A stretch of DNA of 64,000 nt from Liminaster sp017519885 (lineage in GTDB: Bacteria; Bacteroidota; Bacteroidia; Bacteroidales; UBA3663). Each line of letters begins with the position of its first letter. Position 1 is the stretch's first letter. Under the pieces are notes generated by a model. That model saw only the letters and a list, made by a program, of their open reading frames with translations. It ran no database searches and was not told where the DNA came from. Positions 33,377 through 43,090 of the stretch are shown one piece after another. Both the position numbers and the translations under genes were made by a program. The stretch lies in the NCBI GenBank assembly GCA_017519885.1, contig JAFWRO010000001.1:1-64000 (forward strand), given 5' to 3'.

Positions 33377-33993
33377 TACTTCTTGTTTTCGAAGGCTTCA
33401 ATCTTGCCGGTCTGTGACAAGAGGTAATCGATATCGTCATAGCCGTTCATCAAGCAGTACTTCTTGTATCCGTTGATGTCGAACTTTTCGCAATGCCCTG
33501 TAGCCTCATTGGTAACCGTCTGGTTAGGGAGATCCACGGTGACTACGGTATCAGCGTCCTTGGCGATTGATGCAAACAGTTCCTGCTGGAATGCCTCGCT
33601 GACGATAACGGGCAGAACAAAGCAGTTCAAGAGGTTGTTGCGATGGATGTCGGCAAAACTGCTTGAAATCACGACGCGTACGCCATAGCCGGAGATGGCC
33701 CATGCTGCATGCTCACGGCTGGAACCGGAACCCCAGTTCTGTCCGCCCACGATAATCTCGTGGCAACCCTCATGGGGTGCTTCGCAGAATGCAGGTTGGT
33801 TCAGGACGAAATGGGCTATTGGCTCGCCTTTGGCGTTGAAGCGAAGGTCGCGCATAAATGCATCTCCGAAGAATTTGGGGTCGCGAGAAGTCGATGCCAG
33901 ATATCGTGCGGGGATGATGAGGTCGGTATTGCAGTTGTCGATCTGGATGGGAATGCAGGTCGATTTGATTATATTGAATTTCTGATGTGCCAT
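33376..33993 (-). CDS. leuD: 3-isopropylmalate dehydratase small subunit
   Basis: A 205-residue swivelling subunit that completes the isomerase with LeuC. Typical segments are IDNCNTDLIIPARYL near the N-terminus, GGQNWGSGSSREHAAWAISGYGVRVVISSSFADIHRNNLLNCFVLPV, and a C-terminal HCEKFDINGYKKYCLMNGYDDIDYLL. It follows leuC by 43 bp and is translationally coupled to the LeuA/CimA-like gene downstream. Confidence 0.96.
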   Translation of the reverse strand: MAHQKFNIIKSTCIPIQIDNCNTDLIIPARYLASTSRDPKFFGDAFMRDLRFNAKGEPIAHFVLNQPAFCEAPHEGCHEIIVGGQNWGSGSSREHAAWAISGYGVRVVISSSFADIHRNNLLNCFVLPVIVSEAFQQELFASIAKDADTVVTVDLPNQTVTNEATGHCEKFDINGYKKYCLMNGYDDIDYLLSQTGKIEAFENKK

Positions 33994-34036
33994 ACTAATA
34001 ATTAATAATTAACAAATAACAATTAATGATTAACAA

Positions 34037-35428
34037 TTAGATCTTGCGTGGATCGGTCACTACACCAGTGATGGCCGAAGCGGCCACAACGAGTGGAGAT
34101 GCAAGAATGGTACGTGCCCCGGGACCTTGACGACCGACGAAGTTGCGGTTCGAAGTTGAGATGGCGAGTTTGCCGGCAGGAACTTTATCGGGGTTCATGG
34201 CGAGACAAGCGGAGCAGGAGGGGAGACGCAGCTCGAAGCCTGCTTCCTCGAGAACCTTGTCGATGCCTTCGTCGATGATCTGCTGACGTACTAGCCATGA
34301 GCCTGGTACGAGCCAAGCCACGACGTTGGGGTTTTTCTTCTTGCCCTTCACGATCGATGCAAAGGCACGGAAATCCTCGATACGTCCATTGGTGCATGCG
34401 CCAAGGAAACAGTAATCGATGGGGTGACCTTCGAGTTTCTCACCTGGCTGGAACTGCATATAATCAAGTTGAGCGAGGAACTGTTTCTGCTCAGCTTCGT
34501 TCATACCATCGAGCGTGGGAATACATTCGTCGATGGCAATACCTGCACCAGGGTTTGTTCCGTAGGTGATGCGAGGCTTGATATCTTCGGCGTGGAAAGT
34601 AACTTCCTTGTCAAATACGGCATCGTCGTCGCTCTTGAGCTGGCGCCATATTGCAACAGCCTTGTCCCAGTCTTCTCCCTTAGGAGCATACTCGCGGCCC
34701 TTGAGGTAAGCGAAGGTGGTCTCGTCGGGAGCTATCAGACCAGCACGCGAACCCATTTCGATGGAAAGGTTCGAAAGCGTCAGACGGCCCTCCATCGACA
34801 TGTTGCGTATGGTGGAGCCTGCATATTCAACAGCATAGCCTGTAGCGCCTGCAGTGGTCATTTGGGCCATGATGTAAAGTGCTACATCCTTGGCCACTAC
34901 ACCTGGCTGGAGCGTGCCTTCAACGTTGATGCGCATAGTCTTGGGCTTGGACTGCAGAATGCACTCGGAAGCCAACACCTGGGCAACTTCGGATGTGCCA
35001 ATGCCCATAGCAATGGCTCCAACAGCACCGTGGGTAGAGGTGTGTGAATCACCGCAGACAATGGTCATGCCAGGGAGAGAAAGGGCCTTCTCGGGACCAA
35101 CGACGTGGATGATGCCATTGTCCTTGCTGCCCATGCAGAAATGCTTGATGCCGAATTCTGCACAGTTCTTGGCAAGGGTTTCAACCTGATTGCGTCCGAT
35201 GGGGTCGTTGATGACTTCCTGCTGATCGCTGGGCGTGTTGTGATCGGGCATGGCGATGACGTGTTCAGAACGGAACACCTTGATGCCTTTGTCACGCAGC
35301 GTGTCGAATGCTTGTGGAGAGGTCACTTCGTGGGCATAGAGCCGGTCTATGTAGAGCTGGGTGGGGCCGTCTTCAACCTTCTGCACAACATGTGCATCCC
35401 ATATTTTGTCAAATAATGTTTTTCCCAT
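34037..35428 (-). CDS. leuC: 3-isopropylmalate dehydratase large subunit
   Basis: A 463-residue aconitase-superfamily subunit that isomerises 2- to 3-isopropylmalate. MGKTLFDKIWDAHVV, the CGDSHTSTHGAVGAIAMGIGTSEV motif, a CFLGACTNGRIEDF Fe-S cysteine motif and LPSCSACLAMNPDKV (remaining cluster cysteines) are all present. It starts 12 bp after leuA and precedes leuD. Confidence 0.97.
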   Translation of the reverse strand: MGKTLFDKIWDAHVVQKVEDGPTQLYIDRLYAHEVTSPQAFDTLRDKGIKVFRSEHVIAMPDHNTPSDQQEVINDPIGRNQVETLAKNCAEFGIKHFCMGSKDNGIIHVVGPEKALSLPGMTIVCGDSHTSTHGAVGAIAMGIGTSEVAQVLASECILQSKPKTMRINVEGTLQPGVVAKDVALYIMAQMTTAGATGYAVEYAGSTIRNMSMEGRLTLSNLSIEMGSRAGLIAPDETTFAYLKGREYAPKGEDWDKAVAIWRQLKSDDDAVFDKEVTFHAEDIKPRITYGTNPGAGIAIDECIPTLDGMNEAEQKQFLAQLDYMQFQPGEKLEGHPIDYCFLGACTNGRIEDFRAFASIVKGKKKNPNVVAWLVPGSWLVRQQIIDEGIDKVLEEAGFELRLPSCSACLAMNPDKVPAGKLAISTSNRNFVGRQGPGARTILASPLVVAASAITGVVTDPRKI

Positions 35429-35440
35429 TATGTTTTGTAA

Positions 35441-36946
35441 TTAATGTTTGAACTTGTTGATGCAGTCGATATATGCCTCGACAGAAGCGGTAACGATGTC
35501 GGTGTCGGAGCCAAAACCGTAATAGATGTGATTGTCGTGCTCAACCTGAATGTGCACCTTGCAGAGGTCGTCAGAACCCTTTGAAATGGCTTGGATGGTC
35601 ATTTCCTTGAGGGTCATCTCGCGTCGGATGATTTGCTTGAGGGCCTTGATTGAAGCATCCACTGGACCATTGCCGATGCCTGCTGCTTCGAAAATCTCGT
35701 TGGCAACCTTAAGACGAATGGCAGCAATAGGTGTGACACCCTTGCCGGTGGTTACTTGCAGCGATTCGAGTTGAACGTGGTTGTTCTCGGCCTTTTCGGT
35801 GCCTGCTAGCATCAACAGGTCGTCATCGTTGAGTTCCTTTTTCTTGTCGGCCAGACGAAGGAAGGCCTCGTAGGTCTTGTCGAGTTTCTCCTGCTCGAGT
35901 TCAACACCCAATACGCTCAAACGGTGCTTAAGTGCAGCACGGCCAGAGCGTGCGGTGAGTACGATGGAGTTTTCGTCGATGCCCACGTCCTTTGGGTCCA
36001 TGATTTCGTAGGTTTGAACGTTTTTCAGAACACCATCCTGATGGATGCCACTTGAATGTGCAAAGGCATTCTTGCCGACTACAGCCTTGTTGGGTTGAAC
36101 GGGCATATTCATGAGCGAACTTACCAGTCGAGAAGAGGGCCAGATCTTGGTAGTGTTGATATTGGTAGTCACTGGCATCGTTGCCTGGTGGCACTTGATA
36201 ATCATGGCAATCTCTTCGAGCGAAGTGTTGCCTGCACGCTCGCCGATACCATTGACGGTTACCTCCACTTGTCGTGCGCCATTGACTACGCCGGAGATGG
36301 TGTTGGCTGTGGCCATACCCAGATCGTTGTGACAATGTGTCGAAAGGATGGCACGTCCATCTTGCAGTCCCTCGACATGATCCATGAGGTATTTGATCTT
36401 CTCGCCGTATTCCCAAGGCATGCAATAGCCTGTGGTGTCGGGGATATTGATGATGGTGGCGCCTGCCTTGATGGCTGCGTCGACTACTTTGGCAAGATAT
36501 TCGTTTTCGGTGCGACCCGCATCTTCGGCATAAAACTCCACTTCGTCGACCTTGTTGCGGGCGTATTTGACGGCGGCAACCGCACGCTCGATGATTTCTT
36601 CGCGTGTGGAGTTGAACTTATACTTGATGTGCGAATCAGAAGTGCCTATGCCGGTGTGGATTCTCTTGTGCTTGGCATACTGCAAAGCTTCGGCAGCGCA
36701 GTCGATGTCCTTTTGTACCGCACGTGTAAGTGCACAAATGGTAGGCCAAGTTACGGCTTTGGATATTTCGACGACGGAATTGAAGTCACCAGGGCTCGAA
36801 ATGGGGAAGCCGGCTTCGATGATATCTACGCCCAACTGCTCGAGGGCCTTGGCCACCTGGATCTTCTCCACGGTGTTCAACTGACAGCCTGGAACTTGTT
36901 CTCCGTCACGCAACGTCGTGTCGAAGATAAATAGACGATCACTCAT
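35441..36946 (-). CDS. leuA: 2-isopropylmalate synthase
   Basis: A 501-residue enzyme for the committed leucine step, condensing acetyl-CoA with 2-oxoisovalerate. FDTTLRDGEQVPGCQLN opens the catalytic barrel, STHCHNDLGMATAN binds the metal, NGIGERAGNTSLEEI is the lid motif, and the C-terminal third (about 380-500) is the leucine-sensing domain, including an aromatic/His-rich region (VEHDNHIYYGFGSDTD). First gene of the operon. The leader has a small GCCC-CGAA-GGGC hairpin but no leucine-rich leader peptide was found. Confidence 0.95.
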   Translation of the reverse strand: MSDRLFIFDTTLRDGEQVPGCQLNTVEKIQVAKALEQLGVDIIEAGFPISSPGDFNSVVEISKAVTWPTICALTRAVQKDIDCAAEALQYAKHKRIHTGIGTSDSHIKYKFNSTREEIIERAVAAVKYARNKVDEVEFYAEDAGRTENEYLAKVVDAAIKAGATIINIPDTTGYCMPWEYGEKIKYLMDHVEGLQDGRAILSTHCHNDLGMATANTISGVVNGARQVEVTVNGIGERAGNTSLEEIAMIIKCHQATMPVTTNINTTKIWPSSRLVSSLMNMPVQPNKAVVGKNAFAHSSGIHQDGVLKNVQTYEIMDPKDVGIDENSIVLTARSGRAALKHRLSVLGVELEQEKLDKTYEAFLRLADKKKELNDDDLLMLAGTEKAENNHVQLESLQVTTGKGVTPIAAIRLKVANEIFEAAGIGNGPVDASIKALKQIIRREMTLKEMTIQAISKGSDDLCKVHIQVEHDNHIYYGFGSDTDIVTASVEAYIDCINKFKH

Positions 36947-37034
36947 AACAAATACCTTTAAATATATTAAAAAACCTTAGATAAATACAAGACGTGAATG
37001 CCCTTCGGGGCACACAATAATTAATATAAGAGAA

Positions 37035-37070
37035 GCAAAACAGGTGCGGCATCAAAGAGAGCCGCCCTGT
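37035..37070 (-). terminator. Terminator of the DUF4270 gene, overlapping its stop codon
   Basis: On the minus strand ACAGG-G-CGGC and GCCG-CA-CCTGT form a bulged stem (37070-37040) around TCTCTTTGAT, followed by TTTTGCTT. The stop codon TGA lies in the loop. Confidence 0.6.
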
Positions 37071-38830
37071 GTAAAGATGTACTGAAGATACTGTTTGCTG
37101 TTGTCGCGCTTCACCTTAATGGCGGTGGGCAGGATGTAATTGCTTACCGAAAGGACTGCGCCCGATTGAGAGCTTGTCGAAACATCGACGGGGATGACAG
37201 CCATTTGAACAGTATAACTGTCGAGGGCACTCTGTACAATGGTGCGGATTCCATCGGTGTTGTTCTTGTAATCTTCTGCGGTGTAGCTGTCGAGGGTGGA
37301 TTGGGACAATTCGGGCAGGAATGTCGTAGGCTTGACAGCCTTGATCTGCTGTGCCCACTGCAAGGATGTTGCTACAGTCTCTTTGTTCCAACTGCCGTGA
37401 TTGGTTTGACCTGCCAGACCTATAACGAGTTCGTTGAGGTTGCCGAAACTGTAATAGTAGATATAGTTGGTAATGGAATCGGCGACGTAGGTGCCAATGG
37501 CGGCAGCGGCTTCGTCAGGCACACGGCTTTCCTCGAAGAACCTGTTCATCTTGCTTTCCTCGATGAGCATTACCCTGGAGGCAGGCGTGCTGCTCAAAAG
37601 GGAACCTTGAGGTTTCTCGCACATCAGCGAGAAGTTGGCTCCATTGAGGAAGTAGGCATAGCCGTGGCGCATCGGATGATCCATCATCGTGCGGATGGCC
37701 TTGCCAATAGGAAGATCAATAGTGGCATAATAACCCTGAGGTGAAGTGATATAGGCATAGTCGGTGTCCGACAGTCGGTTATCCTTCTTGATGTCTTTCA
37801 ACTCAAGGCTCGACATCTGAACGACGTCGGGAGTGACGGCCATATACTGTACATGCGAAGTGACATAGGCGGAGTCGCCGGTGTCGGTAGAGTTACGCAG
37901 GAGCGTCCCGTCTTTCGAATACTTGTGATAACTGTGATAGTAGAAATAGATGGCCGTGTTATAGACCTTGATAATCGAACCGTCGCCAAAAGTTGGCTGG
38001 ATGGCCACGCCCGAGAGGAAGTTCTCGCGCATGCTCTCGATATTGGCAAAGATGTCCGTATAGTTGTAGTTGGCCTTGCCAGCAGCATCACGAGCGATGG
38101 CGGCAGCTACTATCTTCTTGAAAAATTCGTTCTTCAGGTCGTCCTTCAGTCGAACTTCGATGTAGGGAAGGTATGAGCCGATGCTGCGGACTGAGTCGCT
38201 CAAGACACGGTTGGCTGCAGTATATGCTTTCCTGCCCAAGAATGAGGATGTGTCGTAGTATTTGGAAAAGTCGTTGTTGCTGTAGAAGGCACTTTCGGGT
38301 TCTTTTTCCAGCTTTGCATCACTGTTGAGTGCATAGACGCTGAACTGCATAGGAGTCAGCGAGTCGCCGTAGTAGGTGTTATAATAAACACGAAGGGTCA
38401 GCGAGTCAATTGTGTTGGCTACCAATGAGTCGAAATGAGAAGTGTAGATGCCTTTGGGGTCGAGACCAAGATCGTGAGGAACAGACGTGCGCAGAATGTC
38501 GAAGGTGACAGAGTCGTTGCTGGTCTCGTTTAATGTGATGTTGGTGCTGGCATAGAACTGAGCCAGGTAGCCCGCCTTTACACTGCCGTATTCCGGGTCG
38601 GTAATGTTGCCAAGGAGAGGATAGCCTGTACGCACATAAATGGAATCACGATACCCTGTGGCCACCGCACATCGCAGTGTGTCGGCCTCGATTTTGATTT
38701 CATCACTATTAGGCATCGTTGAAGCACCAATGTCAGAGAGTGAATCTTCGCAGGAAGTTACTGAAACAAGTATGCACAGAGCCGAAACGAACGACAGAAG
38801 TTGTTTGGCTACGTTGATAATTAGTTTCAC
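37052..38830 (-). CDS. DUF4270-family lipoprotein
   Basis: About 592 residues. I place the start at the GTG at 38830, giving VKLIINVAKQLLSFVSALCILVSVTSC with Cys27 as the lipidated residue; upstream in-frame starts overlap the preceding gene. After the lipobox comes EDSLSDIG. The body is long, beta-rich and Ser/Tyr/Asp-rich (SLTLRVYYNTYYGD, FSVYALNSD, YATIDLPIGK), as in the DUF4270 family of Bacteroidetes surface proteins. The pairing with the glycogen-synthase-like gene is common in the phylum. Function unknown; likely cell-surface. Confidence 0.75.
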   Translation of the reverse strand: MKLIINVAKQLLSFVSALCILVSVTSCEDSLSDIGASTMPNSDEIKIEADTLRCAVATGYRDSIYVRTGYPLLGNITDPEYGSVKAGYLAQFYASTNITLNETSNDSVTFDILRTSVPHDLGLDPKGIYTSHFDSLVANTIDSLTLRVYYNTYYGDSLTPMQFSVYALNSDAKLEKEPESAFYSNNDFSKYYDTSSFLGRKAYTAANRVLSDSVRSIGSYLPYIEVRLKDDLKNEFFKKIVAAAIARDAAGKANYNYTDIFANIESMRENFLSGVAIQPTFGDGSIIKVYNTAIYFYYHSYHKYSKDGTLLRNSTDTGDSAYVTSHVQYMAVTPDVVQMSSLELKDIKKDNRLSDTDYAYITSPQGYYATIDLPIGKAIRTMMDHPMRHGYAYFLNGANFSLMCEKPQGSLLSSTPASRVMLIEESKMNRFFEESRVPDEAAAAIGTYVADSITNYIYYYSFGNLNELVIGLAGQTNHGSWNKETVATSLQWAQQIKAVKPTTFLPELSQSTLDSYTAEDYKNNTDGIRTIVQSALDSYTVQMAVIPVDVSTSSQSGAVLSVSNYILPTAIKVKRDNSKQYLQYIFTQGGSL

Positions 38831-38885
38831 TTTATTTGTGCTGAAATTTTTAATTGTTTTACCAATATTGTTAATTGACAAATGT

Positions 38886-39716
38886 TCAATCTTCTTCAAT
38901 ACTGTTGTTGTTGAATAGTTCGAAGAAATCGTCATATTTCTTGATGTCAAGTACTTCATCGGTCGCATCCAGGATGTGGATGCCTCGACTTTCGGCGTAA
39001 GCCTTTACTTCTTCGGCGGCTGGGGTGTTGTCGGTGATGATCAGTCCGTCGCTGAATTTGACGGCAAGTTTGCAGAGCGATACATAATCGACAGGCTTGT
39101 CCTTGACTTCGATAAGGTCGGCCTTAAGAACACCTTCGCGTTTCACCGTGCGGTAGAAATTGTTCGCCATATGCCCCTCGAAACCATTGTCGAACATGTC
39201 AAACACAACCTTGACGCCTCGGAAGCAAGGGTCTTCGGCAAAGGTCTTTTTGATGTAGATGGGTGAAATGGCCGAGAACCATCCCTGACAATAGACCACA
39301 TCGGGTTTCCAGCGCAACTTGCGTATCGTCTCAATGACACCACGTGCGAAGAAGACGCAACGCTCGGCATTGTCGCTGTATTCTCCGTGGGCATTGCCAT
39401 ACTTGTGGCGATGGGTAAAGTACTCGTCGTTATCGATGAAATAAACTTGCATGCGAGCCTGCTGGATAGACGCTACCTTGATGATCAGGGGATGATCGGT
39501 ATCGTTGATGATCAGGTTCATGCCCGAGAGCCTGATCACCTCGTGAAGTTGGTTGCGTCGTTCGTTGATGAGGCCAAATCGAGGCATAAAGGTGCGGATC
39601 TCGTGTCCGGCGTCTTGAATGCCTTGTGGCAGTTGGCGTCCGATGCTTGACATGCGGGCCTCTGGGAGGTAGGGCATGACTTCGGTGTTGATGAAAAGGA
39701 TCTTGGTTTTGTTCAT
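38886..39716 (-). CDS. Glycogen/starch synthase catalytic-domain protein (short form)
   Basis: About 276 residues from MNKTKILFINTEVMPYLPEA; the frame extends upstream but a -7 box at 39762-39769 places transcription start after those codons. It matches the N-terminal half of GT5 synthases (EVMPYLPEARMSSIGRQLPQGIQDAGHEIRTFMPRFGLINERRNQLHEV, DVVYCQGWFSAISPIYIKK) but the C-terminal nucleotide-sugar-binding domain is absent, since GT5 enzymes are about 480 residues. The ADP-glucose site is therefore incomplete; it may be a regulatory or diverged glycan-binding protein. It is followed by the DUF4270 gene. Confidence 0.78.
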   Translation of the reverse strand: MNKTKILFINTEVMPYLPEARMSSIGRQLPQGIQDAGHEIRTFMPRFGLINERRNQLHEVIRLSGMNLIINDTDHPLIIKVASIQQARMQVYFIDNDEYFTHRHKYGNAHGEYSDNAERCVFFARGVIETIRKLRWKPDVVYCQGWFSAISPIYIKKTFAEDPCFRGVKVVFDMFDNGFEGHMANNFYRTVKREGVLKADLIEVKDKPVDYVSLCKLAVKFSDGLIITDNTPAAEEVKAYAESRGIHILDATDEVLDIKKYDDFFELFNNNSIEED

Positions 39717-39761
39717 ATTTTTTATCTTCTCCTTTGGAGTCTGTGGCTTGGAGAATTGGTG

Positions 39762-39769
39762 CAAAGATA
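39762..39769 (-). promoter_or_regulatory. -7 box of the glycogen-synthase-like gene
   Basis: TATCTTTG on the minus strand, 45 nt before the ATG at 39716. Confidence 0.55.
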
Positions 39770-40072
39770 AGGATTTATTTTGAATTTTCCGAATATTTTG
39801 TTCAAAAACGTCTCGAGTGCGTGCGTTTTTAAATGATTTTTTGAGTTTTTGCATTATCGGGAGTGAATTTTTAACGTAATTTTGATGGCTTTTTCTCTTT
39901 CTTGTGACGTTGTTTGCGCCCCTTGCAATATCCCTTTGTCCAAGATGAAAAATGCTCCTCGCATTTCCTGACGTGCTATGCAAAAGCCTATCTTCTCGTC
40001 ATAGCAAAATTTATATAAAACGAATGAAAACGGAACAAAAATCAATGATAATAGAAGAATTTCAGGAAAAAA
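39770..40072. other. Intergenic spacer between divergent genes
   Basis: AT-rich, with no supported gene. A 63-codon minus frame at 39854-40045 lacks a ribosome-binding context and family features. Confidence 0.4.
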
Positions 40073-40104
40073 TTTGGATAATTCGGGAATGACTCTTATC
40101 TTTG
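40073..40104 (+). promoter_or_regulatory. Promoter of the porin-like/glnN unit (TTTG-N20-TATCTTTG)
   Basis: TTTG (40073-40076), exactly 20 nt, TATCTTTG (40097-40104), 54 nt before the porin-like ATG. No other promoter is evident before glnN, so both genes may depend on it. Confidence 0.8.
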
Positions 40105-40158
40105 CAGCATCTTTTTTCTCGAAAATATCAAAGTAAAGATAAAACAGATTAACGTGTT

Positions 40159-40875
40159 ATGAAAAGAGTATTTGTTGCTGTTCTTGTTTGTTCGGGTTCA
40201 TGCTTCTTTCCCCCATCATTTGCCGAGGAACCGACACCTGCAGTGACAGTCTGTGTGGGAGCCGATGTCGTCAGTTCATATCTCTGGCGTGGTCAGGAAT
40301 GTGGTGGATTCAGTGTCCAGCCTTCTGCTACAGTGACGTTCAACCAACCAGGCATAAGTGTCGGTGCTTGGGCTTCTGCGGAGTTGTTCCAAAAGGGAAC
40401 TGATGCGCTCAATATGACTGAGATCGACCTTTCCTTGTGCTGGAATCCCATTGAGGTATTGACCGTCGGTGTTACTGATTATTATTTCCACACCGATGGC
40501 TTCTTTGGAGCGTGGAATTTCAGCAGTGGTTCATCTCATACACTTGAGGCAAACCTTGCTTATGATTTCGGACCGTTGGCGTTGTCTTGGAATACAGTGG
40601 TCGCTGGCAGCGACTTGGGACCTAATGATGATCGTGCCTATTCCACCTATGTGGAGGTGAGTGCTCCTTGGAAACTTGCAGGCGTGGATGGTTCTGCCTC
40701 CGTTGGTGCAAGCCTATGGGATGATGGTTTCACGCTCATCGATACTGATGGCTTCAAGGTTTGCAATGTGACACTGACTGCCAACAAGGAACTATTCAGC
40801 GTTCCCTTCTACGGCCAGATTGTATATAATCCTGCGCTCGACAAGATTTATTTTGCAGTAGGGGTATCGTTTTAA
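40159..40875 (+). CDS. Outer membrane porin-like barrel protein
   Basis: A 238-residue exported barrel: signal peptide MKRVFVAVLVCSGSCFFPPSFA, then VTVCVGADVVSSYLWRGQECGGFSVQPSATVTF, which fits the TorF-like/uncharacterised Gram-negative porin family, alternating strands throughout, and a terminal aromatic (YFAVGVSF). Placed 28 bp before glnN and transcribed with it, it may admit a nitrogen source such as ammonium or amino acids; that link is by context only. Confidence 0.75.
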   Translation: MKRVFVAVLVCSGSCFFPPSFAEEPTPAVTVCVGADVVSSYLWRGQECGGFSVQPSATVTFNQPGISVGAWASAELFQKGTDALNMTEIDLSLCWNPIEVLTVGVTDYYFHTDGFFGAWNFSSGSSHTLEANLAYDFGPLALSWNTVVAGSDLGPNDDRAYSTYVEVSAPWKLAGVDGSASVGASLWDDGFTLIDTDGFKVCNVTLTANKELFSVPFYGQIVYNPALDKIYFAVGVSF

Positions 40876-40903
40876 GATTAAGAAATAAAAGTATAAAAAT
40901 TAT

Positions 40904-43090
40904 ATGAGCAAACTGAGATTTGATGCTATCGAAGCAGCATTCAAGAAACGTGCTGCCGAGTATCCTATCCCCGAAGGCCGGCCTTCGGAATATTTCGGTG
41001 AACTGGTCTTCAATCGACAGAAGATGCAGAAGTATTTGGATGCCAAGACTCTCCATGCCCTTTTGGATTGTATCGATAATGGCAAGCCCCTTGACCTTGA
41101 AGTTGCCGATGGGGTGGCTGCAGGCATGAAACAATGGGCGATGGAACATGGTGTGACGCATTGCAGCCATTGGTTCCAGCCTTTGACCGAGTCGACGGCC
41201 GAGAAGCATGACTCGTTTATGGAATACGATGGTAAAGGTGGAATGATTGAGACCTTCGAAGGCAAGAACCTCGTACAGCAGGAGCCTGATGCGTCAAGTT
41301 TCCCATCGGGTGGAATCCGTGCTACTTTCGAGGCCCGCGGATACACGGCTTGGGACCCTACTTCTCCAGTCTTCATCCTCGACGATTGTCTCTGCATCCC
41401 TACGGTGTTCATCTCTTATACAGGTGAGGCGCTCGATTACAAGGCACCTCTTAAGAAAGCGCTCAAGGCTGTTAGCAAGGCTGCAGTTTCGGTATGCCAA
41501 TTGTTTGACCCCAATGTGACCAAAGTTCAGGTGAACCTCGGATGGGAGCAGGAATATTTCCTTGTTGACGACAATCTGTACTCGGCTCGTCCTGACCTGA
41601 TTACCACAGGACGAACCCTTATGGGACATGGTTCGAGCAAGAACCAGCAGATGGATGACCACTATTTCGGACAAATCCCTTCCCGCGTGCAGGCATTCAT
41701 GAAGGACCTTGAGATTATGGGCCTTCGTCTTGGTCTGCCGATGAAGACCCGTCATAATGAGGTGGCTCCTAATCAGTTCGAGTTTGCGCCTATATACGGC
41801 GAATGTAACCTGGCTGTCGATCAGAACATGCTCATTATGGGTGTAATGAAACGTGTGGCACGCCGTCATGGTTTCCGCGTTCTGCTTCATGAGAAACCTT
41901 TCGAGGGAATCAATGGTTCAGGTAAGCACAACAACTGGTCATTGCAGACCAAAACGGGTGAGATGCTGTTTGCTCCGGGCAAGGACCCGATGAGTAACTT
42001 GCAGTTCGTGACCTTCTTTGTCAATACACTCGAGGCGCTTCGTCGCCATGGCGCGTTGCTGAAAGCCTCTATTGCTTCGGCTACCAATGCACACCGTCTA
42101 GGTGCCAACGAGGCCCCTCCGGCTATCATCTCGGCTTTCTTGGGCAGGACGATGACCGAAGTTCTGCGAAAGCTCATTACTGTGCCCGACGATACGGATA
42201 TCGTCATCGCTGGCAAGCACAAGTATGACATCGGTCTGGTCGAGATACCTCAGATCTTCATCGATAATACCGACCGCAACCGCACTTCTCCATTTGCTTT
42301 CACCGGCAATCGCTTCGAGTTCCGAGCTGTCGGATCGAAGGCCAATTGCGCAAGTGCAATGATTGCCCTCAATTCAATGGTGGCTGAACAACTCAACGAC
42401 TTCAAGGCTGAGGTCGATCAGGAATTGGCCAAAGGCACGGAAGTGAAGATTGCCGTGATGAAGACCCTCAAGCCCATCATTGCCCGTATCATCGATACCG
42501 TATGTTTTGACGGCAATGGTTATTCTGAGGAGTGGCAGAAGGAGGCTCAGAAGCGAGGTCTCGATGTGGAACGTTGCGTGCCAAAGATGATTCTCGAATA
42601 TGTAAAGCCCGATGCTGTCGAGATGTTCTCCAAACTTGGTGTTTTCTCGCTTCAGGAACTTCAGGCGCGTAATGAAGTGAAGTTCGAGACGTATGTTAAA
42701 CTGATTCAGATTGAGGCGCGTGTGCTCGGCGACCTTGCCATCAACCACATCATCCCGGCAGCAATGAGCTATCAGTCGCAGCTCCTCAAGAATGTTGCCA
42801 TGATGAAATCGCTCTTCCCCACCACATGGGAGAGTCTCAGCGCACCCGAGATCGCTATCATCAAGAAGATTGCAGCTTACAACGCAGACATCAAGGTCAA
42901 GGTCGATGCTATGGTTGATAAGCGTCGAGTGGCCAACAAGATCGATGACGCTTATCAGAAGGCACTTGCCTACTACGAGATAGCAGAATCGTTCCACTTC
43001 ATTCGTCGTCCTATCGACAAATTGGAAGAGATTTGTGACGACAATATTTGGCCAATGCCCAAGTATCGTGAACTGTTATGGATCCGATAA
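40904..43090 (+). CDS. glnN: Glutamine synthetase type III
   Basis: A 728-residue GSIII, the dodecameric form common in Bacteroidetes, which assimilates ammonium: glutamate + NH3 + ATP to glutamine. Recognised segments are RPSEYFGELVFNRQKMQKYL, HWFQPLTESTAEKHDSF, SFPSGGIRATFEARGYTAWDPTSP, GWEQEYFLVDD, TRHNEVAPNQFEFAPIYGECN, EKPFEGINGSGKHNNWSLQT and NRTSPFAFTGNRFEFRAVGS (substrate and metal residues). The last 12 bp overlap the start of the esterase gene. Confidence 0.97.
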   Translation: MSKLRFDAIEAAFKKRAAEYPIPEGRPSEYFGELVFNRQKMQKYLDAKTLHALLDCIDNGKPLDLEVADGVAAGMKQWAMEHGVTHCSHWFQPLTESTAEKHDSFMEYDGKGGMIETFEGKNLVQQEPDASSFPSGGIRATFEARGYTAWDPTSPVFILDDCLCIPTVFISYTGEALDYKAPLKKALKAVSKAAVSVCQLFDPNVTKVQVNLGWEQEYFLVDDNLYSARPDLITTGRTLMGHGSSKNQQMDDHYFGQIPSRVQAFMKDLEIMGLRLGLPMKTRHNEVAPNQFEFAPIYGECNLAVDQNMLIMGVMKRVARRHGFRVLLHEKPFEGINGSGKHNNWSLQTKTGEMLFAPGKDPMSNLQFVTFFVNTLEALRRHGALLKASIASATNAHRLGANEAPPAIISAFLGRTMTEVLRKLITVPDDTDIVIAGKHKYDIGLVEIPQIFIDNTDRNRTSPFAFTGNRFEFRAVGSKANCASAMIALNSMVAEQLNDFKAEVDQELAKGTEVKIAVMKTLKPIIARIIDTVCFDGNGYSEEWQKEAQKRGLDVERCVPKMILEYVKPDAVEMFSKLGVFSLQELQARNEVKFETYVKLIQIEARVLGDLAINHIIPAAMSYQSQLLKNVAMMKSLFPTTWESLSAPEIAIIKKIAAYNADIKVKVDAMVDKRRVANKIDDAYQKALAYYEIAESFHFIRRPIDKLEEICDDNIWPMPKYRELLWIR

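Noticed and set aside
36947..37051. Leucine attenuator ahead of leuA
   Set aside because: No leader peptide with leucine codons and no alternative hairpin pair; only a short 4-5 bp hairpin is visible.
39854..40045. 63-residue protein on the minus strand
   Set aside because: No recognisable features; lies between divergent promoters.
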